Made by a program: the position numbers and the translations under genes
NCBI GenBank assembly: GCA_008477525.1
Contig: SPDT01000005.1
Span: 4,712,001-4,776,000, forward strand
DNA length: 64,000 nucleotides
From: Hypomyces perniciosus
Taxonomy: Eukaryota > Ascomycota > Sordariomycetes > Hypocreales > Hypocreaceae
Direction of reading: 5' to 3'
The notes under the pieces: model-generated
What the model saw: only the letters and a program-made list of their open reading frames with translations
What the model was told of the DNA's origin: nothing
Database searches by the model: none
Shown: positions 45,494 through 56,135 of the stretch, in pieces
Layout of the letters: the number at the start of each line of letters is the position of its first letter
Position numbering within the stretch: position 1 is the first letter of the stretch

Positions 45494-46100
45494 ACTTCCC
45501 TCCTATAATACTAGGTCTTAGCACTTTATGTTAACGTTTTCGCTTGCAATACCACCAATACACTAATAATGCACTAAACCTTTGCTTGCGATAGCCGTAG
45601 AGCCTACAAGCAGTGGCTCCTTTAACTTAAGGATATATACGCCTAGGAAGCTATAATAGAAAGTAAAAAATATTATTTTTATAAAGGAAGAAATAAAACT
45701 TTATATTAACTTTATTACTATTAAGCCTAATATAAAGCTAAAGGAAGGTTAATATATTAAAATTTATTTAAGCTTAAAGCTTAATATTAATAGTAATTAT
45801 AATTTTATAGCATTTAATCCTTTAAACTTTTTATTACTATTTTTTATATAATTAAATATTAAAATTAATATTTTTAAAGCTTTAAAAAGTATTAAAGCTA
45901 ATAATTAAGCCTTTTTTAAAGATTATATAATTATTTTTTATATAGTTTATAAAATATTTAATAATACTATAGTTTAATTCTTAGTAAATAAAAGATATAA
46001 TATTACTATTTAAACAACCTAAAGCTTTATTAATTACTATAGTAATAATAATATTATAGCTAAACTATAGCTTAAAGCTAATTAAAACTCTTATACTAGT
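45494..46100 (+). mobile_element. 5' fragment of the Tad-like LINE, plus strand
   Basis: The first about 170 bp match the reverse complement of 9830-9990 (the LINE 5' leader, including a GTTAACG block and the CCTAGGAAGC block). The start of ORF1 follows in decayed form. Beyond about 46100 the sequence becomes the palindrome and no LINE body is recognisable, so the copy is truncated. Confidence 0.65.
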
Positions 46101-46109
46101 AAACTATAT

Positions 46110-46905
46110 ACTTTATTAAGGGTAACTAATATACCTAATATACTTATATTTTTCTTATTAGCTTACCTAAAAAAGGGTTAGCTATTTATTAAATAGCTAT
46201 TAAATTAAAAAAGTATAAGAGTATAAAGATATATAAATAAACTTAATTTAATATAAAAATAATTTTCTTCCCCTTTTAATATAGAACTTTACTTATAAGT
46301 TTATAGCTGCTAAGGCATATAAAGGTAACTATTAATTGCTTTTAGCTATTAGCATTATAATTAAATAATTTACAGTAACTTTTAGTTTTTATATTACTTA
46401 ATTGCCGCTTTATGGTTCTGTTAAGAGCGCGGTTCCCGCGCTCGATACCAGTTGTATGTATTGTGTATGTATATTTAGGAGTGCCAATTCCCCCTCGATA
46501 AAATACTTTATTAAGGAGGAATTAGCACTCCCAAATATATATACAATATATATACACCGATATATAATGACTGGTATTAAGTGCAGGAACCGCGCTTTTA
46601 ATAAAACTATAAAGTGGCAATTAAATAATATAAAGATTAAAAGATACTGTAGATTATTTAATTATAATACTAGCAGCTAAAAGCAATTAATAGTTACCTT
46701 TATATACTTTAGCGGCTATAAATTTATAAATAGGGTTATATATTAAAAGGGGAGGAAAATTAATTTTTATTAAATTAAATCTATTTATATATCTTTATAT
46801 ATTTATACTTTCCTAATTTAATAACTATTTAAATAAATAGTTAACCCTTTTTAAATAAATTAATAAAAAAATATAAGTATATTAAATATATTAATTACCT
46901 TTAAT
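46110..46905. repeat. Large imperfect palindrome (about 2 x 395 bp)
   Basis: The sequence reads outward symmetrically from a 4-nt centre at 46503-46506. The inner arms are GGAGTGCCAATTCCCCCTCG and the matching AGGAGGAATTAGCACTCC. The arms continue through AAAGCGCGGTTC-type blocks, an AGCAATTAATAGTTACC block and CCCTTTTAATAT blocks, out to AGGGTTAGCTATTTATT on the left and AATAAATAGTTAACCCT on the right. Arm mismatches are mainly transitions, as from independent RIP of the two arms. It could be a foldback transposon or two elements joined head to head. Confidence 0.8.
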
Positions 46906-48829
46906 AAAACCCTTTTTATAAGTATTTGCAAATAAAAAAAGTAAATTTTAATAAAACACTTATTTTATTAATCCTTTTAATATTAATATAATAATATATA
47001 AGGAAAATATAAATAATATAGGAAAATAGTGGAAAAAGTATATTAAAAAAGAAAGGAAATTGAAAATAGAATTACTGCTGCTTATATTATTAATTCCTTT
47101 TTACTTAATTTATATTAAATTATTCTTTTTTTATTAAAATTATTATAATTAAATAGTCCCTTTTTATTAATCTCTTTATTATTAAATATTTTAAGCTATT
47201 ATCTATTTATCTTATATTAATTATTTTATTATTTATATAAATATATAAATTTATTTTTAAATATTATTTTAAGCTAATTTATTTATTAATTTAGGCAAGG
47301 TTAAACTGCAGTATATATTTAAAGCTATCATTTATTAGATTAAAGATTATTAAAGTGCGGTTTTCTTTATTACAGCTATAAGGGCTACTGTTATAGTTTA
47401 CCCTCTTTTACTTAATTTTAAAAAAGCCTTTTTATTATTATTAATTACTTGCCAGTTAAATTTAACAGTAACTTTTAAAACTCTTTTATCTTTTAAGTTT
47501 TAATTATCCTTTAATGCATTACAAAAGCTACTATTTTCTTTAAAAGAGGCTAACTTTATATTTAAAGTTTTAGTATTTTTAATAATAGTTAATATAATTA
47601 GCAGGGGTTTTATTAATTGTAGTACTGAAAAGTATATTAATTTACTTTTAATTGCTAATTCTACTATTATTTTTATAAAAAATACTATTTATATTACTAG
47701 GCTAACAGTATTATTTTATTTTTTTACTATTAATATTATTTATAAAGTAAAGGAAAATACTTTTTTTTTCTTTACTGCAATTAATTTAACTATATAGCTA
47801 GAGGTATAGGTATTATTAGTGTAAAATATAACATGTTAGCTATTAACTGCTATTATTAGAATTTTCTTTAAATGCCTAAAGGTAAAAAAATAATTAAGTA
47901 TTAAGAAAAACTATTATTATAATAAATTAACCTATTCTCTTTTATAAAGTTATTTACTAATACTTTAAAGTTAATTAAACATTAACCGCTAATTTTTATT
48001 ATATTCCTTTTATAAACTATTTTTTAAAAGAGCCTATTAGCTTTAATTTAAGTTAATTAAATAATATTTAATTTAAAAAGGCAAAATATTTTTTATATTT
48101 ATTTTAGAATTTATAATAGTAAGTTTATTGATTGCTATAAATTAATATAAAACTTAAATTATATTTATATAGCTTTTAATTAAATTTTTAAACTATATGT
48201 ATTAATATTAATTTTAATATAAAAGTTTAAATCCTTTTAAATCAATTATTTTATATTTTTTAAAGCCAAAAGAATTAAAGATCCTGCTTAAAGGTTCTGC
48301 TAATCGATTTAATTTAATGCTAATAGATCTATAAAGTATTTATTAAATTTAAAATAAACTTAAATAGCTATATTAATTAGCTTTAAGTTATTTTATATAT
48401 AAAACTATATAAACGTTTAATAAATAAAAAAATCTAGTGATTTTAACTATATAGGGCTATAAATTAAAGAATTATTATACTTAGGATTTATAATTATGCC
48501 TATAAAAGTTAAAGTAGTAAAAGTACCTATATTTATAAAAAATATAAATGTATTAATATTTAATGAAATAGATTAATTTTATAAAAATTGATTATCTTTT
48601 AATAAAGTACTAGAAGTTTTATAGTTTATTAAAGATACTAAAAGTTTAAAGTATTATTTAATTAAAGGTAAAGGCACTTTTAAATATATTTATAGGTATT
48701 ATAATTTTAGCTTAGGCTACTTTAATAGTTACTAGTCTTTTTACTATTATATAAAATATTACCTTTAAAGTAAAGTTTAATATTTATCTTTTATAGGAAA
48801 AATTATATAAAATGTTATAGATATTTTTA
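46906..48829. other. AT-rich RIP block of unidentified repeats
   Basis: About 1.9 kb of extremely AT-rich sequence with stops in every frame. Traces of frames exist on both strands, but none could be tied to a transposon family. The right part continues into repeat R. Confidence 0.5.
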
Positions 48830-49997
48830 ATATAAAAGCACTATTTATTTACTTTAAAGTTAAGTATTAGAGTAAAATTATTATAGTAAATATAGTTTAA
48901 GGCGATTATTACTTTAATAGGTAATTATAAGTAGCTTTTAATATATCAGTTAAATTAGAGGTAGATTTATAATAGTTAATAGCTATATTCACTTATAATA
49001 GAATTAATAGTAAGGTTTTATTTACTTAGCTTTAAAAAGCTTTTAGCGTAGCTTAAAGATATTTAGCTAATATAGTAATAGAGTAGAGTTTTTAAGTTAT
49101 TTTTTATAGGCTAGAAAAATAAAGTAAATAAATAAAGGTTTTTCTTTAAATAAAGTATTATAGTAAAGGAAGAAAACAGGTATAATTAAATAATTTTAAA
49201 ATAAGATTTAAAGTAAAAGTAATATTTTAATTATAGTAAAACAGAATTATATTTTAATAAATAAAAAGAAAAAAAAGAGGTATAATATAATATTATTTTT
49301 ATCTTTTTATAGGTGTAAGTATATAGTTTAGTGTATAGGGGTGGTTTCTTTATTATATATAAATTACCACTTTTTAAAAGTAGCTTTTATAATTTATTTA
49401 TTTTTATTTCCTTTCTTTCTTTTTTTTTTTTTCCTTTTCATTTTTTTAAACTATGATTTAATTATAAAGAATCTTACTAAAAAAGCTTATTATTAAGTAC
49501 TTAATATAGTTAACTTTATTAATATATTTATTATAAATAAAAAAACCTTTAGTAAGATTTTTTTATTTTAAACAAGTTAAATTTAGCTTTATTTCCTTAT
49601 TTAACTATTTACTTTAAATAAAGCTCTAGTAAATAAATATTATTTAATTAATATCTTTATTTTAACTTTATTTCAGTTTAAAAGTATTTTATTATTTAAA
49701 TTATAAATAATATTAATATTAATTAATTAAACTTATTAATTCATTTAAAAATTACTTTTTTTTTATATTATCTTTATTTTTATTATTATTTATAAAAAGT
49801 TATAGCTTTAAGGAATACTTTTAATACTATACTTTTAAAGGCTTTTAATTATATTTTAAAACATTATATATCCTATTAAAAACAAGCTCTTTAAGCCTAT
49901 TTATATTTTAGTAGAGATTTTATATATTTTTAAATAGTTCTTTTATACTCTTTTTTAAGCAGATAAAGTATATTAAGGCTTTATTTATATTGTTTAT
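48830..49997. repeat. Repeat R, copy 2 (uninterrupted)
   Basis: It aligns with 18995-19235, 19822-19855 and 25277-26110, showing the intact order of the repeat before insertion of LTR D and element A' in the first copy. It ends against LTR D at 49998. The class is unknown. Confidence 0.65.
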
Positions 49998-50577
49998 TGT
50001 TAAAAAGGAGGGCTAAAAAGCAAGGATTTCTGTGTAATTAGGTAACCTTCCTATTCTGGCTAGACCCGGAATTAGGCCCGACGCTAGGACCGAGTTCCGG
50101 AGGAACTTCGGTGTAAGTCAGGAAATTTCTGTTATCTTCAACGATAACAATTGAGCTAGGACCAGCTACCCCGCCTACCCTAGACTCAATACAATGGCCA
50201 TAATGGCTATTGTGAAAAATCTGACCAAAATGGTTTCCTGTTTGTATGGCCGTGAGTCGATTTGACCGATTTTACATATAAATGAATTTTGCGGAAAATA
50301 GGAATGCGGCCACAAACCCAATTCTGTCACCGCACACCTATTATTAGGTCGGAGGACTATCGTAGAAGACAAAGCTATTGTTCATACAATCACTTCTACA
50401 CCAGCCGCACATCACTAGATATTCTATAGCTTTCTAGCTATTAGTTCAGTTACAATTCAATTGTTTATCTATTGTTAACCCAACTAGACTCTCAGTCGTT
50501 TCCTTATTGCTGCGTTGGGTGCACCTTCCTAGAAGCTGCACTTAAATAAGGTTCAGTATAACCTTGTTATTTTAACA
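49998..50577 (-). repeat. LTR D, complete copy, no target duplication
   Basis: 580 bp, reverse complement of 19236-19816, with terminal TGTTAAAAAGG and TATTTTAACA. The flanks TTTAT and ACCTT do not match. The left flank is repeat R and the right flank is the interior of a LINE. The copy therefore joins two unrelated repeats, as expected from LTR-LTR recombination or rearrangement rather than a simple solo insertion. Confidence 0.85.
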
Positions 50578-53125
50578 ACCTTTAATCCTTTAAAGGGCAT
50601 TAAACAGTAAATTAAAGCTAAAATTATAATATTTAATATAATATAATTACAGCTAGTAAATAAGTATTCTTTTAATATAATTTCTGTTAATAGGATATTT
50701 AAAAAAGTTAAATTAATTATATTACTAAGTATATATATTAAAGTATTTAAAAGGTTAAAGAAAAAGAGGATAACTTTAAAGGCTTAGTTAACTATTAATA
50801 TACTTTAATGTTAGTTATTGGCTGCCTACTATAAGGGGTATATTGCATTAAAGTCTTTTACTATTTAATAGTTTTTAGTAATTAGCTATATAAATAAAGT
50901 TATAAAAATATTATATATAGTATATTTTCTATAAAAGTTAATAGTTATAATTTTATTAATATAAACTTATAATAGGTTTTAAATAGTTTTAATAAATAAC
51001 TATTTGATTAAAATCCCTATTTTTTTATATATAAAAGTTTAAAGTTAAGTACTATAATTAATTTAAGTTATTATTAAAGAGAAGGTTTAAAATTCTTTAT
51101 ATAGTATTATATAGCAGTAGTTTTTTTAAGTAATATTAATATATAGTTTTTATATTATAATAATATTATAGCCTTTTTTAGCTATGAAGGTAAAGGCAGT
51201 ATTATATATTAACTCTGCGATATTAATATTAATTTAAAATATCCTTTAAGTTTTATTATTTTTATGTAATGGGTGTAGCTTAACTGGAAAGCATGCAGTT
51301 AGGGCACCTCTGTATTGTCTATCTATAGCTGAAGGAAGGAAGCTCTATACTAGCTATGTATGCATTATATAGTTGTGCGTATAGGGTTGTGGCCGAGGTG
51401 GTTTCCTAATTAGGTAAGCGGTCTAGTATTGGTCGTATTTCCGGATTCGGCGTAGTCGTGATTCCGGGAGACATGGCCTAGCCTATAACATTTATAGTTT
51501 AAGTTTAATTTTTTAGTATTTATTTAAATTATTAAAGGTTATTATCTTTAAGTGTTACTTTTTTATTATTATTTAAAACTATAATAATTTCTTTACTGTA
51601 GCTATATATAATAATAAAGGGGGGCTAATAGCTATTATATTTTAAATAAAGTTTAAAGGCTTAAAGGCTAAAAGGTAAATTTATTTAAACATCTCTACCC
51701 TTTACTGCAATATTTTTTATAGTTTTATATTTAAAAGGTATATTAACTTTTCATAATCTTAAAAACATTTAGTTAAATATTATTAATATATAGCTTTATA
51801 TAATTTTAAATCGTTAATATATTAAATATTTAATAAATAAATTTATATTTTATATTTAAAGCTACTGTAAAAGTAATATTTAAGTTTCCTTTTATATATT
51901 TATTAAAGGTAAAAGTCTTAGTAATTTTTATATTATATTAAAAGGTTAATCTTTTATATTAGTTTTACTGTTTTACTAGTATTAAAAAAGTAAATCTTTT
52001 ATTAGATAGTTTAAAGAAAAAGAGTAGTATTATTTTTTTCTATTAATCTTTATATAATTATTTTAAAAATTAAATATTAACTAAATTTTAATTAGTATAT
52101 ATTTTTGCTTTTAATTTAATAGCTTTAAAAAAACTACTTTTATATTATTAAAAAAGTTTATAATTTTCTTTAAATAGTTTAAAACTATATATATAAACTA
52201 TTATTAAACTACTTTAACCTTTATTGCGCTTAAATAGGTATTAATTTTTTTTTATTAAAAAGCTATTATTTAACCTTTTAATTAATTAAAGTTATTAATT
52301 ATTTTATTTTTATTAATAATATTTAAAAGACTACTTTAAGTTTCTATTTAATAATTCCTATAATTATTATATAAATATAATATATTTTATATTACTATAC
52401 GATTAATTTTAGTTTTTTTTAATATTAATTAAAGGGATTCCTATTTAATGCACTTTAAAAGCTATAAAAGTATATACTTAAAGGTGTATTTAATGTAATA
52501 TATTAAATAAAAGGCTAATATATAGTTTACTAGTATAAGAGTTTTAAATAGCTTTAAGCTATAGTTTAATAGTAATATTATTATATAATAATTAATAAAG
52601 CTTTAGATTATTTAAATAGTAATATTATATTTTCTATTTATTAAAAATTAAGCTATAGTATTATTAAATACTTTATAGACTATATTAAAAAAATTATATA
52701 GTCTATAAATAAAGCTTAATTATTAGCTTTAATATTTTTTAAAGTTTTAAAAGTATTAATTTTAATATTTAGCTATATAAAAGATAATAGTAAAGAGTTT
52801 AAAGGATTAAGTGCTATAAAGCTATAATTACTATTAATATTAAGCTTTAAGCTTAAAAGAGTTTTAGTATATTAACCTTCCTTTACTTTTATATTAGGCT
52901 TAGCAGTAATAGTATTAATATAGAGTTTTATTTTTGCCTTTGCGAGGATAATATTCTTTATTTTCTGCTATAGTTTCCTAGGTATATATATTCCTAGGTT
53001 AAAGGAACTGCTGCTCGCGGGCTTTAAGGCTATCGCGAGCAGAGGTTTTAGTGTATTGTTAGTGTATTGGTGGTGTTGCGTGCAAAAACGTTAACACGAG
53101 GTGCCAAGACCTGGTGTTATAGGAG
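50578..53125 (-). mobile_element. Tad-like LINE, copy 2 (3' part deleted)
   Basis: It aligns with about 7640-9990 of LINE copy 1: the endonuclease region, ORF1 and the 5' leader (about 52970-53125). It lacks reverse transcriptase and RNase H, being cut off at the LTR D junction. It is heavily RIP-mutated and split by a solo LTR of family A at 51265-51490. The leader next to 53125 is far less mutated than the body. Confidence 0.75.
51265..51490 (-). repeat. Solo LTR of family A inside LINE copy 2
   Basis: 226 bp, a close match to the LTRs of element A with a few C-to-T or G-to-A changes (TGTAATGGG start, CTATAACA end). TTTA lies on both sides (51261-51264, 51491-51494), a partial target duplication in T-rich DNA. 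No internal element A sequence adjoins. Confidence 0.88.
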
Positions 53126-54097
53126 GGAAGTTTTAGGGCAGGTACAAGGTAGGCAGGGCAGTGTAGGGTATAGGGTAGAGTATAGTTGGAAGGGTAGGGC
53201 GTGCCACGTTTTAAGTATGCAATAGGGCGGCTGAACGGTTGGATTGTGGGCCCCACTCATTCAAAAAAAAAAAAGCCAGAACAGGTAGACCACGTATATC
53301 CCTGTTGCTGCTAGCTTAAACGATGGCCGAGGCGAGGGCACATTGCGCTCATGATTGCCATGCATAGCCATGCATCTCCACCATCGGGGGAAGGCAACCT
53401 CAACCTTAGTTTGGTCTCCAGAGTCCCTGCTATCACTGTACAGTCGGGGCACCATTGAGAAGATGCCGTCAATTCGGTTAGATGTCCTTGCCGGAACAGG
53501 GCAGCATAGAGGAGGCAATGCCATATAGCTGTAGTGCACGGCGTTGTCGTACCTAAGCGTATCGATCAGACCTGCAGAGAAGACTGCACTTATACACTTC
53601 ACTAGGTATATCGGTCGGGTGGATTCAGAACCTTTTACGATAAAGGGAGAAACAGTCCAACTGAAGCATCAAGTTAAGATCGGGGCTATAATAGACTCGC
53701 GGCTTCACTAGACGGAACACATCGCGAGGACAGCTGCCAAGAGCCTGAAGGTAGCGATGGAGCTGAAGCGACTCAAAGGTCTTATCCCATGTAATCAATC
53801 TCAACGGGTTTGTCGTAGGCCTGTGGTCACCATTTCCACCACCAAGGCCATTCTTCAAGTGCTGACGAGTCCTTTTCGCAGCTCCGCAGCTGTAGGGAGA
53901 TTCAGGGAACCTCGCAAACTCCAGCTTCCTTATCCTTGGCTATTATTCCATGCGTCGCTTGTTTCGCGTCTTTCGTTTTGGTTGCAAAATCTACGGTTGC
54001 GTCACCTAGCGCCTCGTCTCTTGGCTTGATGCAGACTTCTGCCCCGGGTATCCACGGTGAGATGCAGAACGGTTTAATCGTCTCTAGCCGGCTCAAA
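53126..54097. other. Unassigned region between repeats and the accessory gene island
   Basis: About 970 bp of near-normal composition. Minus-strand frames of 77-113 codons (53261-53602, 53625-53858) and an 85-codon frame at 53902-54159 show no secure domain. They may be debris of an older gene or transposon. An A-rich run lies at 53260-53273. Confidence 0.4.
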
Positions 54098-54169
54098 TCA
54101 AGGCCTCGAAACTCCTCCGCCATCCGTTGAAGCGGTGATGCTAGCCGCTCGCCGTCCATTGTTACCCCT

Positions 54170-54565
54170 CGTCAAAGTCTCCAGAAGGGATGCTTCTCTG
54201 GCAAGGTCTTCGGATTTTCTTCGGATAGAAATGCCTCTGGCCAATAAAATCATTGAAGTAGGTAGTGGTCCTAAGCTAAGGGGGGGAGGGAGGAACTCTT
54301 GAGGGGTTTGTGAGGGGGGTATTGTTGGGAGGAAGGAGCGTGTTCTTCTGCAATTGGCGAAGTGCCCTGGGTTGCGGGGGAGGCCGCAATTGCATATAGG
54401 GTCGGTGTTATGATTAAGACGATTGTGGTACTCTTGGAAGTCGCAGTGGCCTGGCCTCTCTGCGAGTAGTCTATGCAGTATAGGGCGGGGGAGTCGAGAG
54501 CTGGGAGGTTCCATCTTCTGTAGCTGTTGGGGGCGTTCTTTTCCCAGTATTTCATTCAATCTGAG
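54170..54565 (-). pseudogene. 3' fragment of a LINE reverse-transcriptase ORF, not RIP-mutated
   Basis: Minus-strand translation starts with YWEKNAPNSYRRWNL in one frame. It continues after a frameshift near 54490 with PRPILHRLLAERPGHCDFQE, then a CxC...H...C zinc-finger-like end (ICNCGLPRNPGHFANC). This is the C-terminal region found after RNase H in Tad-like LINEs. The fragment is 5'-truncated at about 54565, frameshifted, and has normal composition, so it escaped RIP or is of different age from the AT-rich copies. Confidence 0.65.
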
Positions 54566-55111
54566 CTCTTATCTTTAAGATCAATTGATCCCAAGAGACC
54601 ATTCTAGTCTTTTCCGTAGGCCTGTTGCTAATAGGTGCCATTTATGAAGCTATTTTTCATATACCTATTTCAGTACTATTATGTGTTCCTAAACTTATGA
54701 ACACTAATTTTATGTAGCGATCTTGCCGAGACTAATACGCCCACTATTTTCAACCTACTCTTTACACATAAAGCCCCCAACACCGGGGTAAATTTCTGTC
54801 CCGTCGATACGGTTTCGTGTTGAGGCTGAATTGTGACGGAGCGAGCGTTACCAGATCGACCATTTCCTGGAGACAGGATACGTGGTAGTCCGCGGGGAAA
54901 ATGCTGCGTTGTTTTTTAGACCTGCAGGTCAAGCGACAACTACTGGTGTCCACTAATTACAGGTTTCTCGGCAACCCGGCTCATTCCCGGGTGCCCTAGA
55001 ATTGGCATTTCGATGCCTGATTTCGTCCCTGTTGCACCTGATGGATGCCCAATAAATGCTATCGAATGCAGAGACACATCCGAATCGCAAAAGATAGACA
55101 CGACAATAGCC
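54566..55111. promoter_or_regulatory. Upstream region of the gasdermin-like gene
   Basis: About 545 bp without a supportable gene. A minus-strand frame overlapping 54953-55483 is a shadow of the gene that follows. Confidence 0.35.
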
Positions 55112-56020
55112 ATGGCCAATCGAGAATTCTTCTTCTTCTACGCGCCGACATGGGATTACCCGCCGGGCGGTCCGATCAAGCTGGGAAATGTCATTACATC
55201 GGTTAAGAAGCCTCAGCGGCCCCTCTCCTGCACTCCGCCGCCAGAGGACTCCGACATCTTCAAGACAAAAAAGAAGAGAGTCCAGTACACAAAGGAGAAA
55301 CTGCGGAGCGGAAAGTTCTCCATATTGACCAAGTTCCTTAGCGTTCTTGGGTTTGGCGTCGATGTCGGCGCCGAAATCGACAACAGGTAGGTAGGTGGCC
55401 ATGCCGTTGCCAGCACACCATATCCCATTTACGATATCAGTGACGAGGAGACATTCATCTTTAAAACTCTCGAAACCAGCCAATTTATCCCAACGCCATC
55501 CTATATGCAGGCCTGCATCGAAGCCGACAACGTCCGTCGCTTCCTACAGATTTCTCGCTATCGGAAGCCCGTATACATCATCACTGGTCTCAAAGTCGTC
55601 ACCGGCGCCGAAGCCAACACGCACAAGGCCCGTACCACGGGCGGCACTCTCGCCGTCGAAGTCGATGGCACCGTCTGGAGCGGCGGCGCCATCCCCTTCG
55701 GCGGTGGTCCCGGGGTTCAGGGCAAGGTGGGCAACAAGGCAGGAACGAAATGGGAGGGTAGCAGCGACTTTGTGTTTGCGTTTCGCGTGAGCAAGGTCTT
55801 TGTGGGCGAGGCGACGGGTCAGGTGGTGAGCGAGGAGGATTATCGCGAGGGAGCCATGCTCGGCGATGAGACAAGGGAAGTGAAGGGCCCGGAACTCTCT
55901 ATCCTTAAGGTTGAAGAGCCGGGTGCAGAGGCTGAAGGATTTGACGCGGAGGAGCTGATGGATGGTGAGGATGTAGTGGTCTGCGCCATCCCGAGGGAGG
56001 AAGACTCCGCCGATGACTGA
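55112..56020 (+). CDS. Candidate fungal gasdermin-like protein
   Basis: Two exons (55112-55386, 55441-56020) with a 54-bp intron give 284 residues. The start at 55112 is chosen over 55013 because its context is GCCATGGCC and it begins right at the conserved-looking FFFFYAPTWDYPPGGPIKLG block. Next come a basic patch (about 51-67), the segment TFIFKTLETSQFIPTPSYMQ, and KPVYIITGLKVVTGAE (134-149). A Gly-rich beta region follows, then an acidic tail (about 220-284). The size and order resemble fungal gasdermin-like pore-formers (HET-Q1, RCD-1), in which a protease removes a short C-terminal piece. The S8 protease gene next door supports this. Homology is inferred from pattern and context only; otherwise it is an uncharacterised fungal protein. 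Confidence 0.5.
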
Positions 56021-56135
56021 CACGCAAGCGGAAGAAGGACGAAGTCCGTTGCTTCACGGGTTAAGATAAGGACGATGAGTTTCGGTGCCTGGTCTCGTGG
56101 TAATTCCTTAAAATACATGTATTCAAACACGCTCG

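Noticed and set aside
46402..46680. 92-codon plus-strand frame across the palindrome centre
   Set aside because: It follows from the inverted-repeat sequence in an AT-rich block; composition and symmetry give no sign of coding.
53902..54159. 85-codon minus-strand frame possibly belonging to the LINE fragment
   Set aside because: Its resemblance to the region before LINE RNase H is weak, and it lies in the wrong order relative to the zinc-finger end at 54170-54565.
55387..55440. Premature TAG in the gasdermin-like gene suggesting a pseudogene
   Set aside because: The stop falls in a 54-bp intron with GTAGGT donor and TATCAG acceptor; removing it restores the frame exactly.
55544..56130. Minus-strand frames of 159, 91 and 96 codons
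   Set aside because: They are shadows of the gasdermin-like exon 2; the plus-strand frame has proper splice phase and protein character.
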